64,000 nt of DNA from Burkholderia sp. SRS-46 (GCF_004343775.1 NZ_PTXL01000001.1:434001-498000), one strand, 5' to 3'. Shown: positions 1-9,480, counted from the first letter of the stretch. The notes: generated from the letters alone by a model not told the origin. A program made the numbers and translations.

Positions 1-691
1 CCAGCATCCGCATCGCGGGTTCGAAACGGTGACGATCGTCTATGACGGCGAGGTCGCGCACCGCGACTCGACGGGCGCGGGCGGCGTGATCGGCCCGGGC
101 GACGTCCAGTGGATGACCGCCGCGAGCGGGATCCTGCACGAGGAGTTCCACTCGGAGGCGTTCACGAAGCGCGGCGGGCCGCTCGAAATGGTGCAGCTGT
201 GGGTGAACCTGCCCGCCGCGGACAAGATGGGCGCGCCCGGCTACCAGACGCTGCTGGACGCGGACATCCCGGTGGTCGAGTTGTCGGAAGGCGCGGGTCG
301 TGCGCGGATCATCGCGGGCGAACTCGACGGGCGGCGCGGACCGGCCCGCACGCACACGCCGATCGACGTGTGGGACGTGCGGCTCGCGGCGGGCGGTCGC
401 GCGCGGTTTCCGGTCGCGGACGGGCGCACGCTCGCGGTGGTCGTGCTGAGCGGCACGGTGCTGGTGAACGGCGAGACGGTCGCACGCGAAGCGCAGTTCG
501 TGCAGTTGAGCCGCGACGGTCGTGACGTCGAGCTCGAAGCGAACAGCGACGTGAAGCTGCTGATCCTGAGCGGCGAACCGATCGACGAACCGGTCGTCGG
601 TTACGGGCCGTTCGTGATGAACTCGCAGGCGGAGATTCGCGCCGCCATCGACGATTTCAACAGCGGCCGCTTCGGCAGGATGCCGGCGTGA
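1..691 (+). CDS. Pirin family protein (5' end outside window)
   Basis: Cupin-fold pirin; only the end of the gene is present because the reading frame is open from base 2 with the family motif HPHRGFETVT directly at the window edge. That motif carries two of the four expected metal ligands, and the second pair lies in WMTAASGILHEEFH about 30 residues later. The C-terminal cupin half follows to the stop at 691. Pirins bind Fe or another metal; some have quercetinase activity and others act as cofactors or regulators, and the sequence does not decide which. A GTG at 29 lies inside the conserved motif and is not the start. A perfect 12-bp hairpin follows. Confidence 0.9.
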   Translation, partial: QHPHRGFETVTIVYDGEVAHRDSTGAGGVIGPGDVQWMTAASGILHEEFHSEAFTKRGGPLEMVQLWVNLPAADKMGAPGYQTLLDADIPVVELSEGAGRARIIAGELDGRRGPARTHTPIDVWDVRLAAGGRARFPVADGRTLAVVVLSGTVLVNGETVAREAQFVQLSRDGRDVELEANSDVKLLILSGEPIDEPVVGYGPFVMNSQAEIRAAIDDFNSGRFGRMPA

Positions 692-693
692 CG

Positions 694-724
694 AACGGGC
701 CCCGCGCAATGCGGGGCCCGTTGT
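694..724 (+). terminator. Intrinsic terminator after the pirin gene
   Basis: Perfect 12-bp stem AACGGGCCCCGC (694-705) pairs with 711-722 around a 5-nt loop and runs into TTGT. The stem is very GC-rich and sits 2 bases after the pirin stop codon. Confidence 0.75.
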
Positions 725-816
725 CGTGCGGGCAGCGGAGGTCGCGCGGCGCGTGTGCTTCGAGGCATAATCGACGATTGCCCGCGCCAGCCGGCGCGAC
801 CGAATCAGGATCGCAC

Positions 817-1311
817 ATGAACGCTCCCGTCTCCGCTGCAAACCCGCCCGCCACCGATGCGCTCGAGTGGCGCTGGAAAGCCTTCGATGCGCTGTCGGCG
901 CGCGAGGTCTATACGATTCTCGAGGCGCGCAGCGCGGTGTTCGTCGTCGAGCAGAACTGCGTGTACCGCGACATCGACGACGCGGACCAGGCCGCCTGGC
1001 ATCTGGCCGCCTACGACGACGCGGGCCGGCTGGCCGGCTACCTGCGCGTGCTGCTGCCCGATGCGCAGGACCCCGACATCCGGATCGGCCGCGTGCTGAC
1101 GACCGCCGCGTTTCGCGGCGCGGGCCTCGGCAACGCGCTGCTCGTGCGCGCGCTCGAGCAGATCCGCGCGCAGTGGCCCGACACGCCGGTGAGCCTGCAT
1201 GCGCAGGCCCATCTGCAACGCTTCTACGGTGCGTTCGGCTTCGCGCCAAGCTCCGACGTGCACGACGACGACGGCATTCCGCACGTGTGGATGCGCAGCG
1301 CGCGCGCCTGA
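817..1311 (+). CDS. elaA: ElaA-like GNAT acetyltransferase
   Basis: A 164-residue GCN5-type N-acetyltransferase that uses acetyl-CoA; the substrate of ElaA proteins is unknown. The family opening (WKAFDALSAREVYTILEARSAVFVVEQ, around residues 16-40) is present, followed by the acetyl-CoA pyrophosphate loop RTTAAFRGAGLGNAL-like segment near residues 95-110 and the ending GIPHVWM. The ATG at 817 is preceded by AGGA at a 6-nt spacing; an open frame from 688 is non-coding leader. It stands alone between the pirin terminator and a convergent gene, with a CATAAT -10-like element at 766-771. Confidence 0.9.
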   Translation: MNAPVSAANPPATDALEWRWKAFDALSAREVYTILEARSAVFVVEQNCVYRDIDDADQAAWHLAAYDDAGRLAGYLRVLLPDAQDPDIRIGRVLTTAAFRGAGLGNALLVRALEQIRAQWPDTPVSLHAQAHLQRFYGAFGFAPSSDVHDDDGIPHVWMRSARA

Positions 1312-1330
1312 CGCGGCGGCGCGCGCCGCG

Positions 1331-2200
1331 TCATTGCGCGGCGCGTGCGACCGTGGGGCCCGCCGCGTGCGCCGTCTTGCGTTCGTCGAGCAGACGCCCG
1401 CGCGCGGACAGCCGCAGCCAGTGGCGCAGCGCGATCAGCGCGCCGATCACGCTCATCATCGAGCCCGGGATCCACAGCAGCAGGCCGCCGATCTGCTGGT
1501 CGCGCAGCGGGCTCAGCCACGTGAACGCGCGGCCGCAGATCGAGTAGATCGGATACAGCTCCTGCGGCGTGAAGAAGATCAGCGCGCCGAGCACGATCTG
1601 CGGCGGAATCGCCGCGACGACGATCAGGATCCGGCGGCCCGGCGACAGCCGCGCGGGCGGTGCCGGACGCGGATCGACGACGAGCCACCAGAACAGCAGG
1701 CCGTCGATCACCATGCTCCAGTTCATCACGCGATACAGGCGCCAGTCGAGCATCGCGATGAAGTGGATCGGCGACAGCAGCCAGAAATAGATCAGCCCGA
1801 CGAACAGCACGACCGCGACGACCGGATGGAACACCACATCGAGCGTCGCGCGCACGGGCCCCCATGCGAGCGCGGGCCGCACGAAGCGCTGCCGCCAGCG
1901 GAACGGAATGCCGGCGCGGATCGCCGCGCCCGGATAGGCGAGCGCGATGAAGAACGGCCCGAGGTGATGCAGCACGAGGTGCTGCGCGCGGTGCAGGAAG
2001 AACTCGTGCTCGAAGAAATAGTCGAGCCGCGTATGCAGCGCGACGTACAGCGCGGTCAGCCCGAGCCAGAACGAGAACTGCCGCAGCGGCGTGACCTTCG
2101 CCTTCTTCGCGCCGCGCGCGAACAGCACGGCGGCCGCCAGCACCGCGACGACCACGGTCGGTGACGGTTCCCACGGATCGAGCCAGTACAGGAGATCCAT
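1331..2200 (-). CDS. ctaG: CtaG-type cytochrome oxidase assembly factor (Caa3_CtaG family)
   Basis: A 289-residue integral membrane protein of the Caa3_CtaG family, which supports cytochrome c oxidase assembly, probably by helping copper reach the enzyme. Several hydrophobic helices are visible (residues 15-30, 45-65, 80-100 and four more), with conserved histidines in HLVLHHLGPFFIALAYPG and MNWSMVIDGLLFWW. It is the last gene of a minus-strand operon sco-pcuAC-ctaG, starting 9 bases after pcuAC. Both neighbours handle copper, which strongly supports the role. This is the caa3-type family, not the Cox11-type protein that is also sometimes called CtaG. Confidence 0.88.
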   Translation of the reverse strand: MDLLYWLDPWEPSPTVVVAVLAAAVLFARGAKKAKVTPLRQFSFWLGLTALYVALHTRLDYFFEHEFFLHRAQHLVLHHLGPFFIALAYPGAAIRAGIPFRWRQRFVRPALAWGPVRATLDVVFHPVVAVVLFVGLIYFWLLSPIHFIAMLDWRLYRVMNWSMVIDGLLFWWLVVDPRPAPPARLSPGRRILIVVAAIPPQIVLGALIFFTPQELYPIYSICGRAFTWLSPLRDQQIGGLLLWIPGSMMSVIGALIALRHWLRLSARGRLLDERKTAHAAGPTVARAAQ

Positions 2201-2209
2201 CGCGCGGCG

Positions 2210-2650
2210 TTACTTCGCCTGGGCGGGGGACTTGACCGCGAACGGCGTGTCGAGCGCTTCGCCGTCGGAGAACTTCAGGCGCAGGCGCACGGTGTCGCCC
2301 GGCTTGATCGCGTGCTTCGGCTCCTCGAGCATGAAGTGGTAGCCGCCCGGCGCGATGTCGACCTTGCCGCGCGCGGGGATCGTCAGCTTGTCGACCATCT
2401 CCATCTTCTGCGTCGAACCGTTCGACACGGTCTGGTGCAGCATCGTCATCCCGTAGTCGGGGCTGTCGACGTCGACGAGATCGACCGGCTTGTCGCTCGT
2501 GTTGACGAGCGTCACGTAGCCGCCCGCGGGCAGCTTGTTCGGCAGCCAGCGCACCCAGCCGTTCTGCGCGGTGATCGCACCGGCGGCAAACGCGTGGGTG
2601 CCGATGGACAGCGCGGCGAGGAGGGCGAGCGTCTTGAGTTTTTTCGTCAT
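2210..2650 (-). CDS. Periplasmic copper chaperone PCu(A)C
   Basis: A 146-residue exported protein. Residues 1-22 form a signal peptide (KK-rich start, hydrophobic core, THAFA cleavage). The Cu(I) site motif H-X10-M-X21-H-X-M is exactly met by His72, Met83, His105 and Met107. The family carries Cu(I) to the CuA site of cytochrome c oxidase or to Sco proteins. It lies 9 bases after the sco gene and 9 bases before ctaG, so the three are almost certainly co-transcribed. Confidence 0.95.
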   Translation of the reverse strand: MTKKLKTLALLAALSIGTHAFAAGAITAQNGWVRWLPNKLPAGGYVTLVNTSDKPVDLVDVDSPDYGMTMLHQTVSNGSTQKMEMVDKLTIPARGKVDIAPGGYHFMLEEPKHAIKPGDTVRLRLKFSDGEALDTPFAVKSPAQAK

Positions 2651-2659
2651 GGTCGGGGC

Positions 2660-3304
2660 TCAGGTGGAGGAAGCGGGAGCGAGGATCCGGCGCACATCGG
2701 CGGCGATGGCGTCGGGTTTGTCGCGGTCGGTCGCGAGCAGTCGCGCGCGGCCGTCCGCGTCGAAGATGTAGACCGCCGAGCTGTGCGTCACTTCGTAGCC
2801 GCCGGACGGATCGCGTTTTTCCATCTGGTATGCGACGCGATAGCGCTTCGCGAGCGATTCGATCTGGCGGTCGGTGCCGGTCAGGCCGCGCGCGTGCTCG
2901 GCGTCGAACGCGGCGACGTACGACTGCATCGCCTGCGGCGTGTCGCGCGCGGGGTCGACCGACACGAACAGGATGCGCACGTCGCGTGCCTGCGGGCCGA
3001 GCTGCGCGAGGACTTCCATCAGGCGCGCCAGCGTTTCCGGGCAGACGTCCGGGCAGTGCGTGTAGCCGAAATAGACGAGCGCGACGTGGCCGCGGAACGC
3101 GGACGCGTCGACAGGCCGGCCGTCGCCGCCCGTCAGCGTGAACGACAGGTCGGGCAGGTGGCCGGTGACGTCGGTCAGGCGCCAGGGCGGCTCGGCGCGC
3201 GTGCAGGCGGCGAGCGCGATCGCCGCGGCGAGCGCCGCGCCGGTGCGGACGATGCGGTGAAAGCGGGAGTGGCGCCGGTCAGGCGCGGAACGGGCAGGCG
3301 ACAT
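2660..3304 (-). CDS. SCO1/SenC family copper chaperone lipoprotein
   Basis: A 214-residue thioredoxin-fold protein that delivers copper to, or reduces cysteines of, the CuA centre of cytochrome oxidase. The CxxxC copper motif is Cys84-Cys88 (YTHCPDVCPE) and the third ligand is His174 (EVTHSS). The N-terminus has a basic segment, a hydrophobic stretch and the lipobox LAAC with Cys34, so it is probably membrane-anchored in the periplasm. The frame stays open to 3529, but that extension is Arg/Ala-rich without family similarity; ATG 3304 precedes the signal sequence. First gene of the sco-pcuAC-ctaG operon, divergent from otsB. Confidence 0.9.
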   Translation of the reverse strand: MSPARSAPDRRHSRFHRIVRTGAALAAAIALAACTRAEPPWRLTDVTGHLPDLSFTLTGGDGRPVDASAFRGHVALVYFGYTHCPDVCPETLARLMEVLAQLGPQARDVRILFVSVDPARDTPQAMQSYVAAFDAEHARGLTGTDRQIESLAKRYRVAYQMEKRDPSGGYEVTHSSAVYIFDADGRARLLATDRDKPDAIAADVRRILAPASST

Positions 3305-3581
3305 CCAGGGGCTCGATCGGACGGAACGGTCGTACGGCCGCGCGGCGCCAAGCGTCGCGCGGCCGGCGGTTGCGACTGTAGCGCAATTCGCGCGCCGGCG
3401 TCCTTGCGAAACGCGCGCCATGCGCCGGAGCGGGGCAATATGTCGCAGATGCCGGAACGGGCGCGCGCCACCCGCGCCGGGCACCCGTTTCGCCCATCTC
3501 GGCGCGAAGGCGCGGTAAGATGCGCACAACTCCTTTCGCGCAGCGGCGGCCTTGTCGGCCGTCGCTCAGACTATCGAATCG

Positions 3582-4334
3582 ATGCAACCTGTCCCGGCTT
3601 CCCTGTCTCTGACCGATACCGCGTTCTTTTTCGACTTCGACGGCACGCTCGTCGAATTGGCGCCGACGCCTGACAGCATTCACGTGCCGCCGTCGCTGCT
3701 CGCGCTGCTCGACGCATTGCGCCGCCGCTCGCACGGCGCGGTCGCGATCGTGTCCGGGCGCGGCATCGACAACATCGACCAGTTCCTGAAGATGCCCGAC
3801 CTGCCGATCGCCGGCCTGCACGGCGCGGAGCGTCGCGACGCGAACGGCGACACGCAGCGCATCGGCTTCAACGACGCGCGCCTGCTGCGCATCGAGCGCG
3901 AGCTCGCGGCCGTCGTCGACCGTCATCCGGGCATGCTGCTCGAGATCAAGGGCGCCGCGGTCGCGCTGCACTACCGCAACGCGCCCGAGCGCGAGAAGGC
4001 CGCGCGCGAGGCCACCGAGCGGCTCGTGGCCGAGTATGCGGACGCGTACGTGCTGCAGCCGGGCAAGATGGTGTTCGAGATCAAGCCGAAGGGCGTCGAC
4101 AAGGGGCGCGCGCTCGCCGCGTTTCTCGACGAGCCGCCGTTCGCCGGCCGCACGCCGGTGTTCGCCGGCGACGACCTGACCGACGAGAAGGGCTTCGCGG
4201 TGGTCAACGCGCGCGGCGGCGTGTCGATCAAGGTCGGCGCGGGCGAATCCTCGGCACGCGCGCGGCTCGACTCGGTCGACGCGCTGCACGAGCAGATCGC
4301 GCGCTGGCTCGACGTGGGGCTGCCGCACGCATGA
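3582..4334 (+). CDS. otsB: Trehalose-6-phosphate phosphatase
   Basis: HAD-superfamily phosphatase that removes phosphate from trehalose-6-phosphate. The nucleophile motif FFFDFDGTLVEL is near residue 20, the VSGR and GLHGAE segments follow, and the acid motif GDDLTDEKGF is near residue 196. Length is 250 residues from ATG 3582, normal for the family; a TTG at 3552 would add 10 residues and cannot be excluded because neither start has a good Shine-Dalgarno. The stop overlaps the otsA start (ATGA), indicating translational coupling. Confidence 0.93.
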   Translation: MQPVPASLSLTDTAFFFDFDGTLVELAPTPDSIHVPPSLLALLDALRRRSHGAVAIVSGRGIDNIDQFLKMPDLPIAGLHGAERRDANGDTQRIGFNDARLLRIERELAAVVDRHPGMLLEIKGAAVALHYRNAPEREKAAREATERLVAEYADAYVLQPGKMVFEIKPKGVDKGRALAAFLDEPPFAGRTPVFAGDDLTDEKGFAVVNARGGVSIKVGAGESSARARLDSVDALHEQIARWLDVGLPHA

Positions 4335-5710
4335 GTCGCCTGATCATTGTTTCGAACCGCGTCGCGCCGATTTCCGAAGGCGAGCCGGCGGCGGGTGGCC
4401 TTGCGATCGGCGTGTACGACGCGCTGAAGGAAACCGGCGGCATGTGGTTCGGCTGGAGCGGCGAGGTCGTCGCGCACGGCGCGCCGCAGATGCGCGTCGA
4501 GGAGCACGGGCCGGTCACGTTTGCGACCATCGGGCTGTCGCGGCGCGATTACGACCAGTATTACCGCGGCTTCTCGAACGCGACGCTGTGGCCCGCGTTC
4601 CACTACCGCACCGACCTGATCCAGTACGACCGCCACGAGTTCGAAGGCTACAGCCGCGTGAACGTGTGGCTCGCGCAGCAACTCGTGCCGCTCCTGCAGG
4701 ACGACGACGTGATCTGGGTGCACGACTATCACCTGATCCCGTTCGCCCGCGCACTGCGCGCGGCCGGCGTGAAGAACCGCATCGGCTTTTTCCTGCATAT
4801 CCCGTTTCCGGCCGCGCAGGTGCTCGTCAACGTGCCGCCGCATCGCGATCTCGTCGAGTCGCTGTGCGCGTTCGACCTGCTCGGCTTCCAGACCGAACCC
4901 GACCTGCGCGCGTTTTGCGACTACGTCGAATCCGAAGCCGACGGCGCGATCGAGCGCGACGGTCGCTTGGCGACGGTGCGCGCGTTCGGCCGGACGCTGC
5001 GCGCGGCCGCGTATCCGATCGGCGTGCATCCGGACGAGATCGCGTCGCTCGCGCAGGCCGGCGAGCACGGCAAGGCGGTGCGCACGCTCGCGACCTCGTT
5101 GCGCGGCCGCAAGCTGATCATGAGCGTCGACCGGCTCGATTACTCGAAGGGGCTCGTCGAGCGTTTCCGCGCGTTCGAGAAGCTGCTCGAGCACGAGCCG
5201 TCGCAGCGCAATCGCGTGTCGTTCCTGCAGATCGCGCCGTCGACCCGCGCGGAGCTGCGCGCGTACCAGGACATCCGCCTGCAGCTCGAAGGGGAGTCGG
5301 GGCGCATCAACGGACGCTTCGCGGAGCTCGACTGGGCGCCGATCCTCTATATCCACCGCCAGTACGACCGCCAGCTGCTCGCCGCGCTGTACCGGCTCGC
5401 GCGGGTCGGCTACGTGACGCCGCTGCGCGACGGGATGAACCTCGTCGCGAAGGAATACGTGTCCGCGCAGAATCCGGACGATCCGGGCGTGCTGGTGCTG
5501 TCGCGGTTCGCCGGCGCCGCGCGCGAGCTGACGGGCGCGCTGATCGTCAATCCGATCGACATCGCGGGGATGGCCGAGGCGCTGTCGCAGGCGCTGTCGA
5601 TGCCGCTCGCCGAGCGCCGCGCGCGCTACACGGACATGATCGCGCAACTGCGCGAGAACAACGTGTCGGTGTGGCGCGACAACTTCCTGCGCGACCTGCA
5701 GCAGGCCTGA
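4331..5710 (+). CDS. otsA: Alpha,alpha-trehalose-phosphate synthase (UDP-forming)
   Basis: GT20 glycosyltransferase joining UDP-glucose and glucose-6-phosphate to make trehalose-6-phosphate, the substrate of OtsB. Visible motifs in order: SNRVAP and GGLA at the N-terminus, [18 protein letters not shown] near residue 138, [11 protein letters not shown] near residue 258, and [15 protein letters not shown] near residue 362, which binds the nucleotide sugar. Length 459 is normal. It overlaps otsB by 4 bases and ends before a bidirectional terminator. The pair gives cytoplasmic trehalose for osmotic and desiccation stress. Confidence 0.96.
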   Translation: MSRLIIVSNRVAPISEGEPAAGGLAIGVYDALKETGGMWFGWSGEVVAHGAPQMRVEEHGPVTFATIGLSRRDYDQYYRGFSNATLWPAFHYRTDLIQYDRHEFEGYSRVNVWLAQQLVPLLQDDDVIWVHDYHLIPFARALRAAGVKNRIGFFLHIPFPAAQVLVNVPPHRDLVESLCAFDLLGFQTEPDLRAFCDYVESEADGAIERDGRLATVRAFGRTLRAAAYPIGVHPDEIASLAQAGEHGKAVRTLATSLRGRKLIMSVDRLDYSKGLVERFRAFEKLLEHEPSQRNRVSFLQIAPSTRAELRAYQDIRLQLEGESGRINGRFAELDWAPILYIHRQYDRQLLAALYRLARVGYVTPLRDGMNLVAKEYVSAQNPDDPGVLVLSRFAGAARELTGALIVNPIDIAGMAEALSQALSMPLAERRARYTDMIAQLRENNVSVWRDNFLRDLQQA

Positions 5711-5733
5711 GCCGGCCCGGCGGTCATGGGATG

Positions 5734-5773
5734 AAAAAAGCCGCAGTGCGTGACGCACTGCGGCTTTGTTTTT
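5734..5773. terminator. Bidirectional intrinsic terminator between otsA and the ABC exporter
   Basis: Perfect 14-bp stem AAAGCCGCAGTGCG (5737-5750) pairs with 5754-5767 around TGA. It has an A-run on the left and TTTGTTTTT on the right, so it can stop transcription from both convergent genes. Confidence 0.9.
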
Positions 5774-5791
5774 GCGGGGCGGCGCCGCGCG

Positions 5792-7672
5792 TCAGGCGAC
5801 GCGCTCGCCGGTCGGCGCGCCGCCTTCGGGCGCCGCGTGATGGCGGCCGTGCTGCTTCGCGAGCAGGTCGCGGTACAGGCCCGGGCGGTTGCGCAGCACG
5901 TCGGGGCTGCCGTCGTCGATCACCTTGCCGTTGCTCATCACGATGATCCGGTCGAAGTTGCGCAGCGTCGACAGGCGGTGCGCGATCGCGATCACCGTGC
6001 GGCCGACCATCAGGCGGTCGAGCGCGCTCTGGATCGCTTCCTCGGACGCGCTGTCGAGCGCCGACGTCGCTTCGTCGAGCAGCAGGATCGGCGCATTCTT
6101 CAGGATCGCGCGCGCGATCGCGATGCGCTGGCGCTGGCCGCCCGACAGCTTGACGCCGCGATCGCCGACGATCGTGTCGTAGCCTTCCGGCATCGCCTCG
6201 ATGAACTCCGCGCAGCGCGCGTCGCGCGCGGCGGCGAGCACCTCTTCGCGGGTCGCTTCGGGGCGGCCGTACGCGATGTTGTCGTAGATGGTCCGGTGCA
6301 GCAGCGAGATGTCCTGCGGCACGAGCGCGATCGCGTGGCGCAGGCTGTCCTGCGTGATCGACTTCACGTCCTGGCCGTCGACCTTCACGACGCCGTCCTG
6401 CGTGTCGTAGAAGCGCTGCAGCAGCGCGAGCACGGTCGACTTGCCGGCGCCGGACTTGCCGATCAGGCCGACGCGCTGGCCCGGCTCGATACGGAGGTCG
6501 AAATGATCGAGGATCGGGCGGCGATGCGGATACGCGAACGTCACGCGCTCGAGATCGACCTGGCCGCCTTGCGCCGCGAGCGGCACGGCGTCGGAGTGGT
6601 CCGGCATCCCGTGCGGCTGGAGCAGCGTCTTCACGGCTTCGGACAGGCGCGCGATGTGCTGCGTGACGTCGACGAGCGCAACCGCGAGATCGCGCGTGCC
6701 GTGCAGGATCGTGAAGCCGAGCGAGCTGACCAGCACGATGTCGCCCGACGTGGCGCGGCCCTGGTCCCACAGCCACAGCGCCCAGCCGAGCAGGCCGGCG
6801 GACAGCATCGCGGTGATCACCGCGTGCAGCAGGCGCAGCTTTTCGAGATAGAGCAGGCTCTGCTGGCGCGCGTCCATCTCCGCCTTGACGGTCGCGCCGA
6901 AGCGCTTCTGCTCGCGCAGCGTCATCCCGAACGCGCGCACGAGGCCCATGTTGCCGATCACGTCGACGAGCTCGCCGTCGACCGCCGCGGCCTTCGCCGC
7001 GAACGCGTGATGGCGCGCCGAGCCGCGCCCGGCGAGCTTGAACAGCACGACCGAAAGCACCGCGGAACAGCCGAGCAGGCCGGCCGCCATCAGCGGGTTG
7101 ACGATGATGATCATCAGGATCGCGCCCATCACCGCGATGCACGGCGGCAGCACGTTCCACGCCATCGTGTTCTCCGACGTGTAGACGGCGTTCGACGTCG
7201 CGGTGATGCGGCTCGCGAGCGTGCCGGGCTGCTTTTCCGCGTAATACGTCGGCGAGTGGCCGATCAGGTACTGGAACAGGTCGCGCCGCAGGTCGCCGGT
7301 GACCGCGACGAACGTGTGCGCGGCGAACCAGCCGCCGACGCGCCACAGCAGGTTGTCGGCGGCGATCAGGCCGACGAGCAGCGCGAACGCGCTCCACAGC
7401 GGGCCGGGATGGTGGCGGCCGGTCGCGAGCACGTCGATCAGGTGCTTGATCGCGTACTGCGAGCCGAGCGCGCAGCCGACGGCGGCCAGCACGCTGACCA
7501 GCACGACGAGGTGGGCGACCGGATGCAGGCGGATGTAGCGGAACAGGAACGCGAGTGGCCGGTGCGCGTAGCTCGACAGCTTCGCGTTGTAGGCGTTGCG
7601 CTGGGCAGGGGTGAGAGCTTCCAAAATGTGCGTGCGGTGAATCGGTGGTTGAGCGTCGCGGCCTGATCGCAT
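5792..7672 (-). CDS. Type IV ABC exporter, fused permease-ATPase (MsbA-like fold)
   Basis: A 626-residue half-transporter with an N-terminal six-helix domain (about residues 45-330) and a C-terminal ATPase: Walker A GLIGKSGAGKST near 405, Q-loop VPQDIS, signature LSGGQRQR, Walker B ILLLDEATSALD and H-loop AHRLS. It would work as a homodimer. The substrate is not readable; lipid or polysaccharide export is usual for the family. ATG 7672 is chosen because AAGG lies 5 bases upstream; ATG 7702 and TTG 7711 extend the frame without a ribosome site, and a TTG further in (before EALTPAQ) is another possibility. Confidence 0.88.
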   Translation of the reverse strand: MRSGRDAQPPIHRTHILEALTPAQRNAYNAKLSSYAHRPLAFLFRYIRLHPVAHLVVLVSVLAAVGCALGSQYAIKHLIDVLATGRHHPGPLWSAFALLVGLIAADNLLWRVGGWFAAHTFVAVTGDLRRDLFQYLIGHSPTYYAEKQPGTLASRITATSNAVYTSENTMAWNVLPPCIAVMGAILMIIIVNPLMAAGLLGCSAVLSVVLFKLAGRGSARHHAFAAKAAAVDGELVDVIGNMGLVRAFGMTLREQKRFGATVKAEMDARQQSLLYLEKLRLLHAVITAMLSAGLLGWALWLWDQGRATSGDIVLVSSLGFTILHGTRDLAVALVDVTQHIARLSEAVKTLLQPHGMPDHSDAVPLAAQGGQVDLERVTFAYPHRRPILDHFDLRIEPGQRVGLIGKSGAGKSTVLALLQRFYDTQDGVVKVDGQDVKSITQDSLRHAIALVPQDISLLHRTIYDNIAYGRPEATREEVLAAARDARCAEFIEAMPEGYDTIVGDRGVKLSGGQRQRIAIARAILKNAPILLLDEATSALDSASEEAIQSALDRLMVGRTVIAIAHRLSTLRNFDRIIVMSNGKVIDDGSPDVLRNRPGLYRDLLAKQHGRHHAAPEGGAPTGERVA

Positions 7673-8181
7673 GCGGACCTTCGACCGGACGTAATCCGGC
7701 ATTGTAAACAAGGCCCGGCATCGCGCTGCGCGAATATGGGGGGCGCGCGATCGATTTTGAGATAAAATCCGGCATCCCGAACCGCATGGCGGGTACCGCT
7801 TGCGCGGTTCCGATGATGCGGAGCGCGGCTTGGATTGCCAAAAGGGCCTTCCACTCTAGAACGGACACAAACGTCCGCGGGTTGCAAAGTGTTGCCGCTT
7901 TGTAACAAAGTAAAGAGTTTGAAATGTTGTGCGCCGTATCGGGATTAACCCTAGATAATCGGCTCCGGGTTCGCGCAGTGTGATTTTTACGAACCCCTGT
8001 CAACGGGTCTTCGTTTCAAACGTTCTATGCCTGTCGCGTCGCCGACGCTCCTTGAGCAGCGCGGGTCCGACGCCGCCAGCAGGCCGATTCGTCCGATTGT
8101 CGGACGAGATGCGACCCGCCCGGATCGCCGGCAGGCTGCTGACCCAACGCTTGTTTTTTGCCGATTTTTTAGGAGTTACGC
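7673..8181. promoter_or_regulatory. 509-bp intergenic leader between divergent ABC exporter and glycosyltransferase genes
   Basis: No gene is supported here. It is less GC-rich than its surroundings. It contains a perfect palindrome CTTTGT-A-ACAAAG at 7898-7910, a GATAAT -10-like hexamer at 7954-7959, and a hairpin GGGTTCG/CGAACCC (7967-7973 with 7990-7996) in the leader of the glycosyltransferase. A further pair GAACCGC/GCGGTTC spans 7779-7810. The +-strand leader could exceed 200 nt, long enough for post-transcriptional control. Confidence 0.4.
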
Positions 8182-9246
8182 ATGCGAATCGCCCAAATCG
8201 CTCCGTTGCACGAAGCGGTTCCCCCGAAGCTGTATGGCGGTACCGAACGGGTGGTGTCCTACCTGACCGAAGCACTCGTCGAGATGGGACATGACGTCAC
8301 GCTCTTCGCGAGCGGCGATTCGCAAACCTCCGCGAAGCTCGAAGCCTGCTGGCCGCAGGCGCTGCGCCTCGACCCGACGATCCGCGACGTGATGGCGCCG
8401 CACATGCTGCTCCTCGAGCAGGTGCGCCGCCGCGCGGAAGAGTTCGATGTCCTGCATTGCCACATCGACTACTACCCGTTCTCGCTGTTCTCGCGCCAGC
8501 CGGTGCCGCATCTGACGACGATGCACGGCCGCCTCGACCTGCCGGAACTGCAGCCGATCTTCAACGCGTTCAGCGACGTGCCGGTCGTGTCGATCTCCGA
8601 CAACCAGCGCATCCCGCTGCCGCAGGCGAACTGGCTGTCGACCGTCTACCACGGCCTGCCGGAAAACCTGCTGACGCCGATCCCGAACGTGAAGCCGAGC
8701 TATCTCGCGTTCCTCGGCCGCATCTCGCCGGAAAAGCGCGTCGACACGGCGATCCGCATCGCCGAGCAGGCCGGCCTGCCGATCAAGATCGCCGCGAAGC
8801 TCGACAAGGCCGACCGCGCGTACTACGAAGAAAAGATCAAGCCGCTGTTCGCGCTGCCGCACGTCGAGTACATCGGTGAAATCAGCGAATCCGAGAAGAC
8901 GGAGTTCCTGGGCAACGCACACGCGCTGCTGTTCCCGATCGACTGGCCGGAACCGTTCGGCCTGGTGATGATCGAGGCGATGGCGTGCGGCACGCCGGTG
9001 ATCGCGTTCAAGCGCGGCTCGGTGCCGGAAGTGATCGACAACGGCGTGTCGGGCTTCGTCGTCGAGGACGAGCTGTCGGCCGTCGCGGCGCTCAAGCGCC
9101 TGGACACGCTGCCGCGCGAGAAGGTTCGCGCCGCGTTCGAAGCGCGCTTCTCGTCGAAGGTGATGGCGCAGAACTACGTGAAGGGCTACGAAGAGCTGCT
9201 GCGCCAGAAGCGCCGCACCGTGCTGCGCGAAGTCAACGCAGGCTGA
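8182..9246 (+). CDS. GT4 family glycosyltransferase
   Basis: A 354-residue GT-B fold retaining glycosyltransferase. The N-terminal domain opens with MRIAQIAPLHEAVPP and a KLYGGTERVV loop (the glycine-rich acceptor/donor region). The C-terminal domain has FLGRISPEKRVDTAI and the E-X7-E motif EPFGLVMIE followed by AMACGTPVIA, which binds the sugar nucleotide. AGGAG lies 6 bases before ATG 8182. Acceptor and sugar are unknown. It is monocistronic: a long leader upstream and a hairpin downstream. Confidence 0.87.
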   Translation: MRIAQIAPLHEAVPPKLYGGTERVVSYLTEALVEMGHDVTLFASGDSQTSAKLEACWPQALRLDPTIRDVMAPHMLLLEQVRRRAEEFDVLHCHIDYYPFSLFSRQPVPHLTTMHGRLDLPELQPIFNAFSDVPVVSISDNQRIPLPQANWLSTVYHGLPENLLTPIPNVKPSYLAFLGRISPEKRVDTAIRIAEQAGLPIKIAAKLDKADRAYYEEKIKPLFALPHVEYIGEISESEKTEFLGNAHALLFPIDWPEPFGLVMIEAMACGTPVIAFKRGSVPEVIDNGVSGFVVEDELSAVAALKRLDTLPREKVRAAFEARFSSKVMAQNYVKGYEELLRQKRRTVLREVNAG

Positions 9247-9284
9247 GCCTGACGCCGGCCGCGTCCCGCCGGCCGGTTTCACCG

Positions 9285-9317
9285 ACGCCCCGCCCGGGTC
9301 CTCCGGCGGGGCGTTGT
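9285..9317 (+). terminator. Probable terminator after the glycosyltransferase gene
   Basis: A 10-bp perfect stem ACGCCCCGCC (9285-9294) pairs with 9305-9314 around a 10-nt loop and is followed by TTGT. The U-tract is weak. Confidence 0.55.
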
Positions 9318-9425
9318 CACATCCGCAGCGTCAATCTGTTGTATTCTCGCCGCGCTCGGCGGTCGCGACGGCCCCGAACATCGGACGACACCGCTGCCGT
9401 TCGTCTGTCCAGCCGGTAATGTCCC

Positions 9426-9431
9426 TATAAT
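9426..9431 (+). promoter_or_regulatory. -10 element TATAAT of the following membrane-protein gene
   Basis: A consensus TATAAT stands about 50 bases before the TTG start at 9481; the -35 region is poor. The ATG at 9430 is part of this hexamer, so a transcript from this promoter would not include it as a start codon. Confidence 0.5.
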
Positions 9432-9480
9432 GGCCGTGCCGAAAAATCCGGCCCTGCCGATCATCGAGAGGAGAGCAGTC

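Noticed and set aside
7980..8294. Small open frame in the glycosyltransferase leader
   Set aside because: Composition does not look coding and it overlaps the real gene out of frame.
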